A DNA stretch of 64,000 nt from Viola odorata (Eukaryota; Streptophyta; Magnoliopsida; Malpighiales; Violaceae), in the NCBI GenBank assembly GCA_963691705.1, contig OY829544.1, positions 3,169,501 to 3,233,500 of the forward strand, written 5' to 3'. Positions 1-9,680 of the stretch are shown one piece after another (the first letter of the stretch is position 1; each line of letters begins with the position of its first letter). Made by a program: the position numbers and the translations under genes. The notes beneath the pieces were generated by a model that did not search any database, had not been told where the DNA came from, and was given only the letters and a program-made list of their open reading frames with translations.

Positions 1-335
1 AGTAAGGTCTGCACCCCACGTTATAATGATGAATCCCTGCTCCTAGACCACCTACCGAGGAAAAAGGGGAGGGGATGTCAGAGATCTAACCACTCCAGTC
101 CAGCCTAAGGACTAGAGGGAGGTATATAAGGGAAGTTTCTCCTTTACTCAAACACACGGAAAAATACACACACTTTCTCCACACTTAACAAAATTACTGA
201 CTTTGGCATTGGAGCTCTTACGCCGGAAAACACTTCCGGCATTGTGCAGGTCCTTCACGGCAATCTGATCACCACCTTCCAGCGAGCCACTTTACCAAAA
301 AACCCCTCACTCCGGTCTACGGATTATTAATACCA
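1..335 (+). repeat. LTR fragment, gypsy (Tat-like) type
   Basis: A TATA-box-like TATATAAG at about 125 is followed by a pyrimidine-rich, A-rich leader. Then comes a block reading CTGACTTTGGCATTGGAG and CTTACGCCGG, a layout I associate with the R/U5 part of plant Tat-lineage LTRs. The left part lies outside the window, and no primer-binding site or coding region follows, so this is a fragment or solo remnant. The lineage assignment is an inference. Confidence 0.4.
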
Positions 336-659
336 TATCACAGTTATTACTTTGTTTGGGTAAGGTGTAATAATCTGACAATTACTTTGTTGACATTTAC
401 ATTTACTTTCCCAAATAATTTATAAATCAATAAAAATACAATTAAAATTGAATAAATGTTCAGCGAGTTTAACTAAACAAAAAAATAATAATTCATTGTG
501 GACACGAGTTAGTTTAAAAATTTACACGAGTAACTTTTTGTAAATATATTAAATTTTAGCATATGTTCGTTTTTTAATAAAAAATTGGGCATATCTCTTC
601 GATAATACTCCTTCCGGTGCAAAATAAATGACTCTTTAAAATAGTAAGAAAAATTAAGC
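336..659. other. AT-rich intergenic sequence
   Basis: No coding capacity, tandem repeat or clean terminal repeat is visible. A stretch near 607-640 resembles one end of a Stowaway/Mariner-type MITE, but no partner end was found. This is the left flank of the hAT-type insertion at 668. Confidence 0.4.
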
Positions 660-959
660 CCAACCATCAGTGTTATCAGAACCGGACAGCGAACCGGAAA
701 TGAAATTTTTGTGGTTCAACCGGATTATAAATGCTGTCCGTTTTGAACCGTTCACACATTAAACTGGTCAATTTTAGACGATTAAATCGGATTGAACCGG
801 CTGAATTTTTTACTGTAGCATTTTATAATATATCAAAATAAAATATCAAGTAAATCAAAAGTTGAAAATAAAGAAACTACTCCCTTAGTTCATATTTTTG
901 GCCTAAATATTCGAGCCCAATAGTCAATTAAAAGAAGCTCTCTTATTTTTCTTGGGCCT

Positions 960-2476
960 TGATTGTATTGCATTTCATCATGTTTTATTGTCCATTTACT
1001 TGTAGTTTTGGACAGTAAATCTACTGATGTATCCCTTAATTTCCCATATCTTATCAGGTCTGGTTTGGAGGCAGTACTTGAGGAATTTGGGTAGTAGAGA
1101 GTTGGAGCTGACTACTCGAGTCTAGGCCTAGACATGTTCGTATCTGACGCAGTGCGCATACCAGAATCGTCTTGGCCTAGACTTCGGCCAAGACTCCTCC
1201 GCGATCAGACAGTAGTTTGGAGCGTTTGAACCACTTTCAGAGTTGGACTCTTACAGCTGGCACGTAGCAGCTGTCCAGCAATTTTAGAGGGATAGGAAGA
1301 CTATCTTATGATGAATCCCGAAGGGGATCTCCCTCTTTAATTAATTGCGATTTAGTTTCCATATTTAGAACAATTAATTGTAATAATCTTTTAGGAGATT
1401 ATTTAGGAGATTATTTAGGAGATTGAGTTGGAGAAGGACAGAGGAGTTTTAGCTTTCTTATAGCTGATCTCGTCCTCCCTTTTTTCTCTCTCTCTCTACG
1501 CTCTCTTCTTCTTCCCCAATTCGACACTTTTATACTATTGCTCCGAATTCAATTCTTTGAATCTCGGATTTAATTTATTTATGCAATCAAGTATTCTTAT
1601 TATTCATTCATGAGTATGAGTAGCTAAACACTTGTTCTTGGTAAGGGTTGATGAGCTTAAGTTCTTAATGCAATCGTGAGACACAATCCGTTCTTCACAA
1701 TCTCTTTCTTTGTATTTATTTATTCTTGAACTTAATCCATCGCTTACTCACTAGAGCCAAGGTTTGATCATCCTTGTTCTCTAGGAGAGAAGAGTTGTAA
1801 CCAGTCTAGAAGGAGAGGGAGTACCCGCCGGCTAGACGGAGTAGGTGACTAGTCTCGAGCAGACTAGAAGAATAGGTAAAATAGGTAGAGACCAGATTGA
1901 CAACCTAGGAACTTAGCCTAGGTACTGTCTTCCCCTGTGCCATTGAAGAGGTGAGCAACCATTCAAGACAGCAGTCAAACGGATAAACCCTTTAACCAGC
2001 AAGGTGTCCCTTGGCTAGGATTATCAGGAGAGGGAGTACCCGCCAGGTAGTTTGAAGAGGAGGGAAGATAGGAGGGAAAAGGAGTTCCTCCCCTCTATAG
2101 CAGTACTATGAAGAAGAGATGAACATACTTCAGTCAATGATCGATGCATAAGAACACAAGCTCACCCATCGCCCTTACCTGGAATTTCGTATCACAAGAC
2201 TTTTTCCCAATCTAGCCCGCAGTCTTGGCCTAGACTCTGCCCAAGACTGTTTTGAATTATTTTATTTCTTTCTGTTTTTTTGTCTTTATTTTCAGATTCA
2301 ACCAACCAAATTCAGTGACGAGGAAGTCAACCAAGAACTACAATTCCCTAGAAGTCTCTGTGGACCGACCCTCTTACCGCAATCTACAAACTCTTGTAGA
2401 CAGTGATAAGTTGTATCTCTACCCCCATTTCCATACTTATTTCACTCTTATATTTGACGTGTTCGACGCGCGGTCA
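960..2476 (+). repeat. 5' LTR of Athila-type element A
   Basis: The LTR starts TG and ends CA and is 1517 bp long. It contains three tandem copies of GGAGATTATTTA near 1393-1427 and a CT-rich tract near 1480-1500. Several copies of the element's palindromic word are present (GTCTAGGCCTAGAC at 1120, GTCTTGGCCTAGAC at 1169 and 2222). It retains the 2185-2330 segment that the 3' LTR has lost. Confidence 0.88.
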
Positions 2477-2481
2477 AATTT

Positions 2482-2499
2482 TGGCGCCGTTGCCGGGGA
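2482..2499 (+). other. Primer-binding site, tRNA-Asp type
   Basis: TGGCGCCGTTGCCGGGGA begins five bases after the 5' LTR end. It is the complement of the 3' end of plant tRNA-Asp including CCA, the primer used by Athila elements. Minus-strand DNA synthesis would start here. Confidence 0.9.
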
Positions 2500-2605
2500 C
2501 TTCTAACGGTTTTGTAGTTTTTGTTTTTGTTTTTGTGTTTTTATTTTTTTTAATTTTGCAGTCTAAACCACGATCTTGCCCAAGACTCCGGCCAAGCAGG
2601 AAATT

Positions 2606-3733
2606 ATGTTCCATAATTCTGTCCCTCATAATTTGAATACATTTAATGTTGAACATAAATTATCTGAATTATCTAACATGGTTCATGACCTCTCTGCAAG
2701 GTACAACCAAGGACAGCAAAACTTCCACCCCTTTGTCCAACAAGATCCGCCACAACATTACCAACAACAACAATACCCCATAAACTTCCAGCATTTTATG
2801 CCAATACCCCCTCCAAATCAGGTACCCATGCCACAACTTTCACCTGCACCTCAACCTATGATGCCCACTGGTGTTCCTATAGAAGAGACTCTCCTAAAGT
2901 TCGTGATGGTGAGCCAGACCAACCTAATGGAGATGCTGAAACAGCAGGCCAGCCTGGTGGATATGCAGAGACAGATCAATCAATTGACACTCCAAAAATT
3001 CATAACGGAGACCCAGTCCAGCCTTGTAGAGATGCAGAAACAGATCACTCTGATAGCACAAAAGCAGGTAGACGATGAGGAAGAAATTGAGGCAGAATCT
3101 GTCTTGGCCAAGACTCCGGCCAAGACTGTGGCCAAGACTGTGGCCAAACCTGATGAAAGGTTCAAAGAACTAGAGGAAGTGATAGAGATTCCCCCACCTT
3201 TCCCTCCTATCTTTGTGGACGTCATTAGGCATGCTGCTAATGAGGATTCTGAATTAAATGGAACTAACTCTTTTGATCATGCTCCTAGCAGAGAAATCCC
3301 ATGTGAAAAGTTGAAGGAAGGAGAATTCGTGGACACTGTTTCTAATCCTATTTTTGAGACAGATTTTGATATTTTTAACAGCCACGAATTTCCCAAAGTT
3401 AATCCTAACCCTCTCCCTTCAAGTGTGCAGGCACAAAAAATTGAACTTGAAAACAGTCTTGGCCTCGAGCTTGGCCAAGCCTTAGGCCAAGATTCATCTC
3501 TGCCAGCTAGCCCCCCCAAAACCATGGAGTGGTGGACTGATAATCTTCTTAAGCTGCTTGCTACTGTTCACAGTAGCCAAAACTCACCGTTTCTGATGCA
3601 GGGACAACAGAACTATGAGCTGGGACGGCCTCCCGACCCATTCAAATTTATACCTTTAGGGGCTGTCCAAGGAATGCCACCCAAAGATCCTGACAAGTTT
3701 AGCGCATGGAGGGGATTTGGAAAAGTTTCTTGA
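2606..3733 (+). CDS. Gag-like chimeric ORF of Athila-type element A
   Basis: An open frame of 375 residues runs from an ATG at 2606. The N-terminal third is rich in Gln, Pro and Met. Residues about 90-165 form a probable coiled coil resembling the C-terminal linker of Athila Gag, with repeated MLKQQ/MQRQ/MQKQ motifs. An acidic stretch follows, then a repeat of the type LAKTPAKTVAKTVAK. That repeat is the element's palindromic word read in frame. The C-terminus (PPDPFKFIPLGAVQGMPP) precedes the conserved GGGAGGCAACCCA region. There is no zinc knuckle, protease or polymerase motif. It may be a packaging or accessory protein, or a passenger ORF. Its integrity fits a recently mobile element. No function can be assigned. 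Confidence 0.6.
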   Translation: MFHNSVPHNLNTFNVEHKLSELSNMVHDLSARYNQGQQNFHPFVQQDPPQHYQQQQYPINFQHFMPIPPPNQVPMPQLSPAPQPMMPTGVPIEETLLKFVMVSQTNLMEMLKQQASLVDMQRQINQLTLQKFITETQSSLVEMQKQITLIAQKQVDDEEEIEAESVLAKTPAKTVAKTVAKPDERFKELEEVIEIPPPFPPIFVDVIRHAANEDSELNGTNSFDHAPSREIPCEKLKEGEFVDTVSNPIFETDFDIFNSHEFPKVNPNPLPSSVQAQKIELENSLGLELGQALGQDSSLPASPPKTMEWWTDNLLKLLATVHSSQNSPFLMQGQQNYELGRPPDPFKFIPLGAVQGMPPKDPDKFSAWRGFGKVS

Positions 3734-3830
3734 TAAGAAATCCATGGCAATGTCGAGCCTAAGACAATAAATAAGGGCGCTGCATGGGAGGCAACCCATG
3801 TTTTTATTTCCGTTTTTCTTTTGATTTTCC

Positions 3831-4061
3831 ATGAATAAGTTCAGAGGTCTTTCGTTGACCCATCTTGCGTCCTTTTCTCTTATTTCCAGGGCTGCTGCAG
3901 CGCAAGGAAGGCATTCAAATCAGAGGAAAAATTCAGCTTCGGCGGTTGTCTTGGCCAAGCTCTTGGCCAAGACATTTTTCCAGAACCTAACAAGCAGCCT
4001 TCCAGCCACTACCTCTGCCCCTCAAGGAATCAGACCAGAACCTCCTCCTCCAGCAGAATGA
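3831..4061 (+). CDS. Small ORF after the GGGAGGCAACCCA motif, element A
   Basis: A 76-residue ORF starts with a short hydrophobic stretch (LSLTHLASFSLISRAAAA) that could act as a signal or anchor. It ends Pro-rich. It lies where Athila elements place the start of their envelope-like ORF, and again contains the palindromic word (LAKLLAKT). No homology is recognised and it may be a remnant rather than a gene. Confidence 0.3.
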   Translation: MNKFRGLSLTHLASFSLISRAAAAQGRHSNQRKNSASAVVLAKLLAKTFFQNLTSSLPATTSAPQGIRPEPPPPAE

Positions 4062-5168
4062 TCTGCTTTTGGCCCCAGGTCATTTCATTCCTTTCTTTTC
4101 CATTTATGTCTTTTATTTTGTCTCTCAACACAATGAGGACATTGTGTCTTTTAAGTGTGGGGAGGGATTCTGTGAGTCCAGGCTTTGAGTATTTGTGAAT
4201 ATATGTGTTGTGATTGTGTATATTTGTGAGTAAATATTTGTGAATAATTTTTTTTTAGTTTGTCTTGGCCAAACCTTTGACCAAGACAATCTAGGTTGAG
4301 TCTGCTGTTTTGCATGATTTTTTGTTCTTTTCTTTTTATGTTTGTTTGAGTCTGTCTTGATGAGTGTACACCGCCCCCAGTTTTTAACTTAGGCTATTTA
4401 GTCAACCACTGAAATTGCATGTAGGCACTTGTTTAGGCGAAACAATGCTTTAGTAACAGGGAAGCGAATGAGCGTAACTTGATCAATGCCTAAGGGGCAT
4501 ATCATCTAATGTCACCCAAACAAACACTATCCACATGGTCTAAAGGACGTCTAGCTTAAATACTTAACGAACATTAGGGTGTCGAGGCTTGCTACGTCTG
4601 ATTTGAGTGTGTTGTTCTATCTGTTTTAGTGTGAGACATAAAAAGGTGCTGGAATGTCATAGCAGAATATAGCAAAGGTGGAAGTTCTGGGTGCCCAAAA
4701 AGAACAAGCTCTGTCTATATGCATATGCCTGTAAAAATACATAGGGCATAGAGAAAAAAATGATGATGCATATGTCTGTAAAAATACAAAGGACATAGAA
4801 AAAAAAAAAGAATAAATCTGCTGAAAATGATTTAAATGGCACTAGTCTTTAGGCACGTTTAGATAGAATAACACTCGGTGGGACTCAAATCTGTGCCAAG
4901 TTTAGACCCCTATACATTATTAATCCAAATCTAGCAGGATGTCTTGATACCATTTGGATGAGGTTTGTTTAGGGTATTGATTTGTCCTTGTTAGTCTAGC
5001 ATTGGGTCGCTTAGGGAAGTTTCTTGGTAATTTCAGTGAAGGGGTGAACAGCCAAAAGGAGAACTCTGGGGTTATGGTGTCTGTTCTGTTTTTGTTGTGC
5101 TTTTGTTTTGTTTGTGAGTCTTTGAGTCTGTATGCTTGGGGGCAAGCATAGTTTAAGTGTGGGGAGTT
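4062..5168 (+). other. 3' internal non-coding region and polypurine tract, element A
   Basis: No ORF is supportable here. The region has the motif ATGAGGACATTGTGTC followed by AAGTGTGGGGAGG (about 4133-4165). A second AAGTGTGGGGAGTT (5155-5168) abuts the 3' LTR and is the probable polypurine tract for plus-strand priming. A near-duplicate pair with ATATGCCTGTAAAAATACA-type sequence lies at about 4720-4800. One copy of the element's palindromic word is at 4261-4288. Confidence 0.6.
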
Positions 5169-6901
5169 TGATTGCATTGCATTTCATCATGTTTTATTGT
5201 CCATTTACTTGTAGTTTTGGACAGTAAATCTACTGATGTATCCCTTAATTTCCCATATCTTATCAGGTCTGGTTTGGAGGCAGTACTTGAGGAATTTGGG
5301 CAGTAGAGAGTTGGAGCTGACTACTCGAGTCTAGGCCTGGGTCTTGGCCTAGACATGTTCGTATCTGACGCAGTGCGCATACCAGAATCGTCTTGGCCTA
5401 GACTTCGGCCAAGACTCCTCCGCGATCAGACAGTAGTTTGGAGCGTTTGAACCACTTTCAGAGTTGGACTCTTACAGCTGGCACGTAGCAGCTGTCCAAC
5501 AATTTTAGAGGGATAGGAAGACTATCTTATGAAGAATCCCGAAGGGGATCTCCCTCTTTAATTAATTGCGATTTAGTTTCCATATTTAGAACAATTAATT
5601 GTAATAATCTTTTAGGAGATTATTTAGGAGATTATTTAGGAGATTGAGTTGGAGAAGGACAGAGGAGTTTTAGCTTTCTTATAGCTGATCTCGTCCTCCC
5701 CTTTTTCTCTCTCTCTCTCTACGCTCTCTTCTTCTTCCCCAATTCGACACTTTTATACTATTGCTCCGAATTCAATTCTTTGAATCTCGGATTTAATTTA
5801 TTTATGCAATCAAGTATTCTTATTATTCATTCATGAGTATGAGTAGCTAAACACTTGTTCTTGGTAAGGGTTGATGAGCTTAAGTTCTTAATGCAATCGT
5901 GAGACACAATCCGTTCTTCACAATCTCTTTCTTTGTATTTATTTATTCTTGAACTTAATCCATCGCTTACTCACTAGAGCCAAGGTTTGATCATCCTTGT
6001 TCTCTAGGAGAGAAGAGTTGTAACCAGTCTAGAAGGAGAGGGAGTACCCGCCGGCTAGACGGAGTAGGTGACTAGTCTCGAGCAGACTAGAAGAATAGGT
6101 AAAATAGGTAGAGACCAGATTGACAACCTAGGAACTTAGCCTAGGTACTGTCTTCCCCTGTGCCATTGAAGAGGTGAGCAACCATTCAAGACAGCAGTCA
6201 AACGGATAAACCCTTTAACCAGCAAGGTGTCCCTTGGCTAGGATTATCAGGAGAGGGAGTACCCGCCAGGTAGTTTGAAGAGGAGGGAAGATAGGAGGGA
6301 AAAGGAGTTCCTCCCCTCTATAGCAGTACTATGAAGAAGAGATGAACATACTTCAGTCAATGATCGATGCATAAGAACACAAGCTCACCCATCGCCCTTA
6401 CCTGGAACAAGTGTTTAGCTACTCATACTCATGAATGAATAATAAGAATACTTGATTGCATAAATAAATTAAATCCGAGATTCAAAGAATTGAATTCGGA
6501 GCAATAGTATAAAAGTGTCGAATTGGGGAAGAAGAAGAGAGCGTAGAGAGAGAGAGAAAAAGGGGAGGACGAGATCAGCTATAAGAAAGCTAAAACTCCT
6601 CTGTCCTTCTCCAACTCAATCTCCTAAATAATCTCCTAAATAATCTCCTAAAAGATTATTACAATTAATTGTTCTAAATATGGAAACTAAATCGCAATTA
6701 ATTAAAGAGGGAGATCCCCTTCGGGATTCTTCATAAGATAGTCTTCCTATCCCTGCCAAGAACTACAATTCCCTAGAAGTCTCTGTGGACCGACCCTCTT
6801 ACCGCAATCTACAAACTCTTGTAGACAGTGATAAGTTGTATCTCTACCCCCATTTCCATACTTATTTCACTCTTATATTTGACGTGTTCGACGCGCGGTC
6901 A
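5169..6901 (+). repeat. 3' LTR of Athila-type element A, rearranged
   Basis: The first 1239 bp match the 5' LTR apart from a few substitutions and an extra 12-bp copy of the palindromic word at about 5340. After 6407 the LTR switches to an inverted copy of its own 5510-5860 segment. At 6756 it returns to normal LTR sequence corresponding to 2331-2476. The right end and the GGCCT duplication are intact. Confidence 0.88.
6408..6755 (-). repeat. Inverted self-copy inside the 3' LTR of element A
   Basis: This 348-bp segment is the reverse complement of 3' LTR positions about 5510-5857 and replaces the 146 bp seen at 2185-2330 in the 5' LTR. It carries the 3'-LTR variants (GAAGAATCCC, CCCCTTTTT) rather than the 5'-LTR variants (GATGAATCCC, CCCTTTTTT), so the template was the 3' LTR or its precursor. 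A GAA microhomology sits at the left junction. Confidence 0.85.
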
Positions 6902-7664
6902 GGCCTCACCTCATTTTTCTCTTATTTTGGGCCGCAGCCCATTTTTCTCTCATTTTTTCTTGTCCACATCCCATCTCTCTTTATTTCATTTGTTTTCTTT
7001 CTTCTCTGCTCGCACACCATCAATGTACTCTATTCAAAAACAAACTTTTCAATTATTTATTTCCCTTTTTTATCCATTTTCCCCAAAATAGAATGCAGAC
7101 AAAATGAAGAAACAAGTCACAAAAATATAGAGCGTACAGATAGGATCTAGCGGTGTAAGAGACGACGAGGTAGGCTCCATACCACGCACGTGAACCGATT
7201 TTTCCTTCTTCTTCTCTGCTCTTTTATTTCCTTTCATTCTGCTCTCTTTTCTTTTCTTTCTTTTTCTACAATCACATACATGCACGATAAACGAATCAGA
7301 GAGGATGGTTGTTGGAGGGGGTTGTCGCCGGATCTGTTCTATCTGGTAGAAAATGGTGACCAGAGATAGGTCGATTCGTCGGAGAGGATGGAGGCGTGGT
7401 GATGGGTTTGGATCGGAGGACGAAAATGGGTGGTTTGGTGGTGGTAGTGGGTTGTTTCGGCTGTGGGAGATGGTGGCCGGTTTGATTGGCTGGGTTTGGA
7501 TTGGAAACGGCGCCGTTTTTTGGGTTTGGATTGAATACAACGTCGTTTTCCTCAGTCATCGAACCGGTAGGCTGAATCGGACCGAAAATGTAAAAAAACT
7601 CGGTTGAATCGGTCGGTTCTGATAACAATGCTAACCATACCACACCTTAGTTGCACCAATAAAA

Positions 7665-8757
7665 AAAGACAAAAAAACCTCCCTCTACAGGATCACCATC
7701 AACTCTTACTCCTCTCATGATCACTATGTCATTGACCTAAATGCTCCCTTCTCATGGATCATTTGCAATGTCCCACACAACTCAGTAGCCTGCACATCTC
7801 CCCAATGCATCCAAGCTCAGGTTGCCGGCCGCCTCTCCTCCGGCCCTGCCTGCTCCGATAACATAATAAAACGCGGCCAATGTCAATGCCTCGTTACACC
7901 CTCAAACCCTATCTCAAAAACATGTGCCCTTTCCCAACTATCCTACAAAGATATCATCATTTCTTGGACAAATGGAAAGAGACCTACCGGTGGCATCAAC
8001 TTTAACCAATTGTACATGTCTTGTGCACCTACTCCTCTCTTGACTTCCTTTCCCAAAAATTCTGTTGGGTTAGTTTCCCTTTCTTGGTCTCCACTCTCCT
8101 TTCCCACTCAATTCACACCTGAAGTAACCAAGAAATTTACAATTTGCTTGCCTAGTGAATCTAGAAAGACTAATGGGGTCATATTTTTCGGCGACGGTCC
8201 ATTTTATCTTTTGCCTTTTTCAATCGACATAACCTACATTTCTTTGATTACAAATTAAAATTCAGACAACTACTATATTAGTATCGATATGATTTTTGTT
8301 AGAGAAAAACAACTTGAATTGCAGCCAAGGGTGTTTGATTTCGACAATTTAGGCCGCGGAGGAGTGAAGCTTAGCACAACAACTCCTTACACGACCTTGC
8401 GGAGTGACATATTTGAACTTTTCTTCAAGAAATTTTCCAAAATGCAACGAAACGGTACCCTATAGTAAACAATGTGAGTCCATTCCCGCTGGGCTTCAAT
8501 AGTACTCTTCTTGGGTCAACTCGGGTTGGTTTGGCTGTTCCTAAGATCGATTTCGAGTTAACGGATGGTACGATTTGGTCAATATTTGGAGTGAATTCTA
8601 TGAAGCAAGTGAGCAATGACGTGGCATGTCTTGCATTTATTGATGGAGGGGAGAATGCTGAAGAAGCAATTGCGATTGGAGCATTTCAGATGGAAAATAA
8701 CTTTTTGGAATTTGATCTTTCTGGATCAAGATTGGGTTTCAGCTCTTCCTTATACTT
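7665..8757 (+). pseudogene. Xylanase-inhibitor / EDGP-like aspartic-peptidase-fold pseudogene
   Basis: Translation from about 7665 gives KDKKTSLYRITI, YVIDLNAPFSW, ACTSPQC, LSQLSYKD and FTICLP. These blocks match the N-terminal half of plant TAXI/EDGP/basic 7S globulin-like proteins, which are secreted, pepsin-fold and often catalytically dead. After a TAA at 8256 the same frame continues (VFDFDNLGRGG, STTTPYTTL) to a TAG at 8463. A frame change follows, then GSTRVGLAVPKIDFELTDG, WSIFGVNSM and FDLSGSRLGFSSSL, the family C-terminus. The signal peptide and first residues are missing next to the hAT end at 7630. With two stops, one frameshift and a lost 5' end it cannot make the full protein. 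No intron is seen, as is usual in this family. Confidence 0.85.
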
Positions 8758-8772
8758 TTTTTTTTTTTTTTG

Positions 8773-9680
8773 AAGGGTTCCTTATACTTGTATAAGACCA
8801 CGTGCAGTAACTTCAATTTCACCTCAACTTTTTAATTAGTACCTTCTAATTAATCAGCTTAATTACTTACAAGTGTTGATTAGTTACTGATTATTGGGCC
8901 AATTAAACCTCTAATGGGCCTTCTCCAGAGCAACGGGCCGAGTGTACAAGTGATAATTATTGGGAATCACTATAACTTAACCCAAACACTTATGTGAATA
9001 AACTAAGTGGTCCCCAGCTGTGTTAAATATTAAGGACCCGTCAATTTCACAATCATATTTTTAAAATTAAAGATTTTACCCAAACAAATTTTACAAATAA
9101 TTGTACCATGGCCCAAAAACTTATCTCGAATTTCCACTACGCCCCTTTTCCAATTTCCATTTCTAAGTTTTAGTCCCACCTCCATACTCCACACTGGTGG
9201 TGATAGAAATCATAGAATGCAAGAGTTCATTTCATCACAAGCTCGTGCCTGAAGTAAAACACACATCATCAAAACTAATATTGTGTGTATGCGGCCTTCG
9301 GAAGGATAAATCGCTCCAGAAAAGGAATCTACCGCAGATATTGCAGCAGTTTTTCAGTCAGTCACTCTAGTTGTTGTGCCTTAAATGCACAGCATTGCCA
9401 AACAGCCTCTAAGCTGCTGACGTTTTTCCAGTGGTGAGGGATCATAGAAATGTTTTCGAAAGGTTACGGGTTGAAATAAACTTATTGAGAAAAAAGTACA
9501 GTTCTAGAACTACATGTCTCATGTTGCTTACACACTTGAGACATATTCTACCAAGGTATGCCCCTAACTGATCTGGATGAACTACACTTCTAATTCCAAC
9601 AACTAAAACTAAAGAAAAAAGGATAAGAAAGAACAGGCCTACCTAGTTGATCAATGTTCTTATAACTAGGTTTTAGAACT
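8773..9680. other. Intergenic region
   Basis: No gene or clear transposon ends are visible. The right part (about 9240-9680) is probably the 3' untranslated and downstream region of the minus-strand dsRNA-binding-domain gene. Confidence 0.4.

Larger units (their letters stand above)
960..6901 (+). mobile_element. Non-autonomous Athila-type LTR retrotransposon (element A)
   Basis: Two long direct repeats (960-2476 and 5169-6901) begin TGATTG and end GCGGTCA. They are flanked by an exact 5-bp duplication GGCCT (955-959 and 6902-6906). The primer site after the 5' LTR matches the 3' end of tRNA-Asp, which is usual for Athila. The sequence GCTGCATGGGAGGCAACCCA near 3779 and AAGTGTGGGGA at 4153 and 5155 also match the Athila internal-region style. 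The interior is only 2.7 kb and has no protease, reverse transcriptase or integrase, so mobility would need enzymes in trans. By eye the LTRs differ at about five positions plus one 12-bp indel and one rearrangement, so the insertion is young. Confidence 0.9.
668..7630. mobile_element. Non-autonomous hAT-type element, split by an Athila insertion
   Basis: The left end CAGTGTTATCAGAACCGG is mirrored at the right by CGGTTCTGATAACAATG. Both are followed inward by repeats of GAACCGG/CCGGTTC, typical of hAT subterminal binding arrays. The flanks are CCAACCAT (660-667) and CTAACCAT (7631-7638), an 8-bp target duplication with one change, which is the hAT length. Without the nested retrotransposon and one copy of its 5-bp duplication the element is about 1.0 kb. 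It carries no transposase. It shares end sequence and AACGGCGCCGTT-type palindromes with the smaller element at 24352-24905. It sits just upstream of a broken xylanase-inhibitor-like gene and probably removed its 5' part. Confidence 0.75.

Noticed and set aside
7070..7643. Overlapping ORFs up to 156 residues on both strands in the right part of the hAT element
   Set aside because: Low-complexity frames on opposite strands with no recognisable domain. The region is transposon subterminal sequence.
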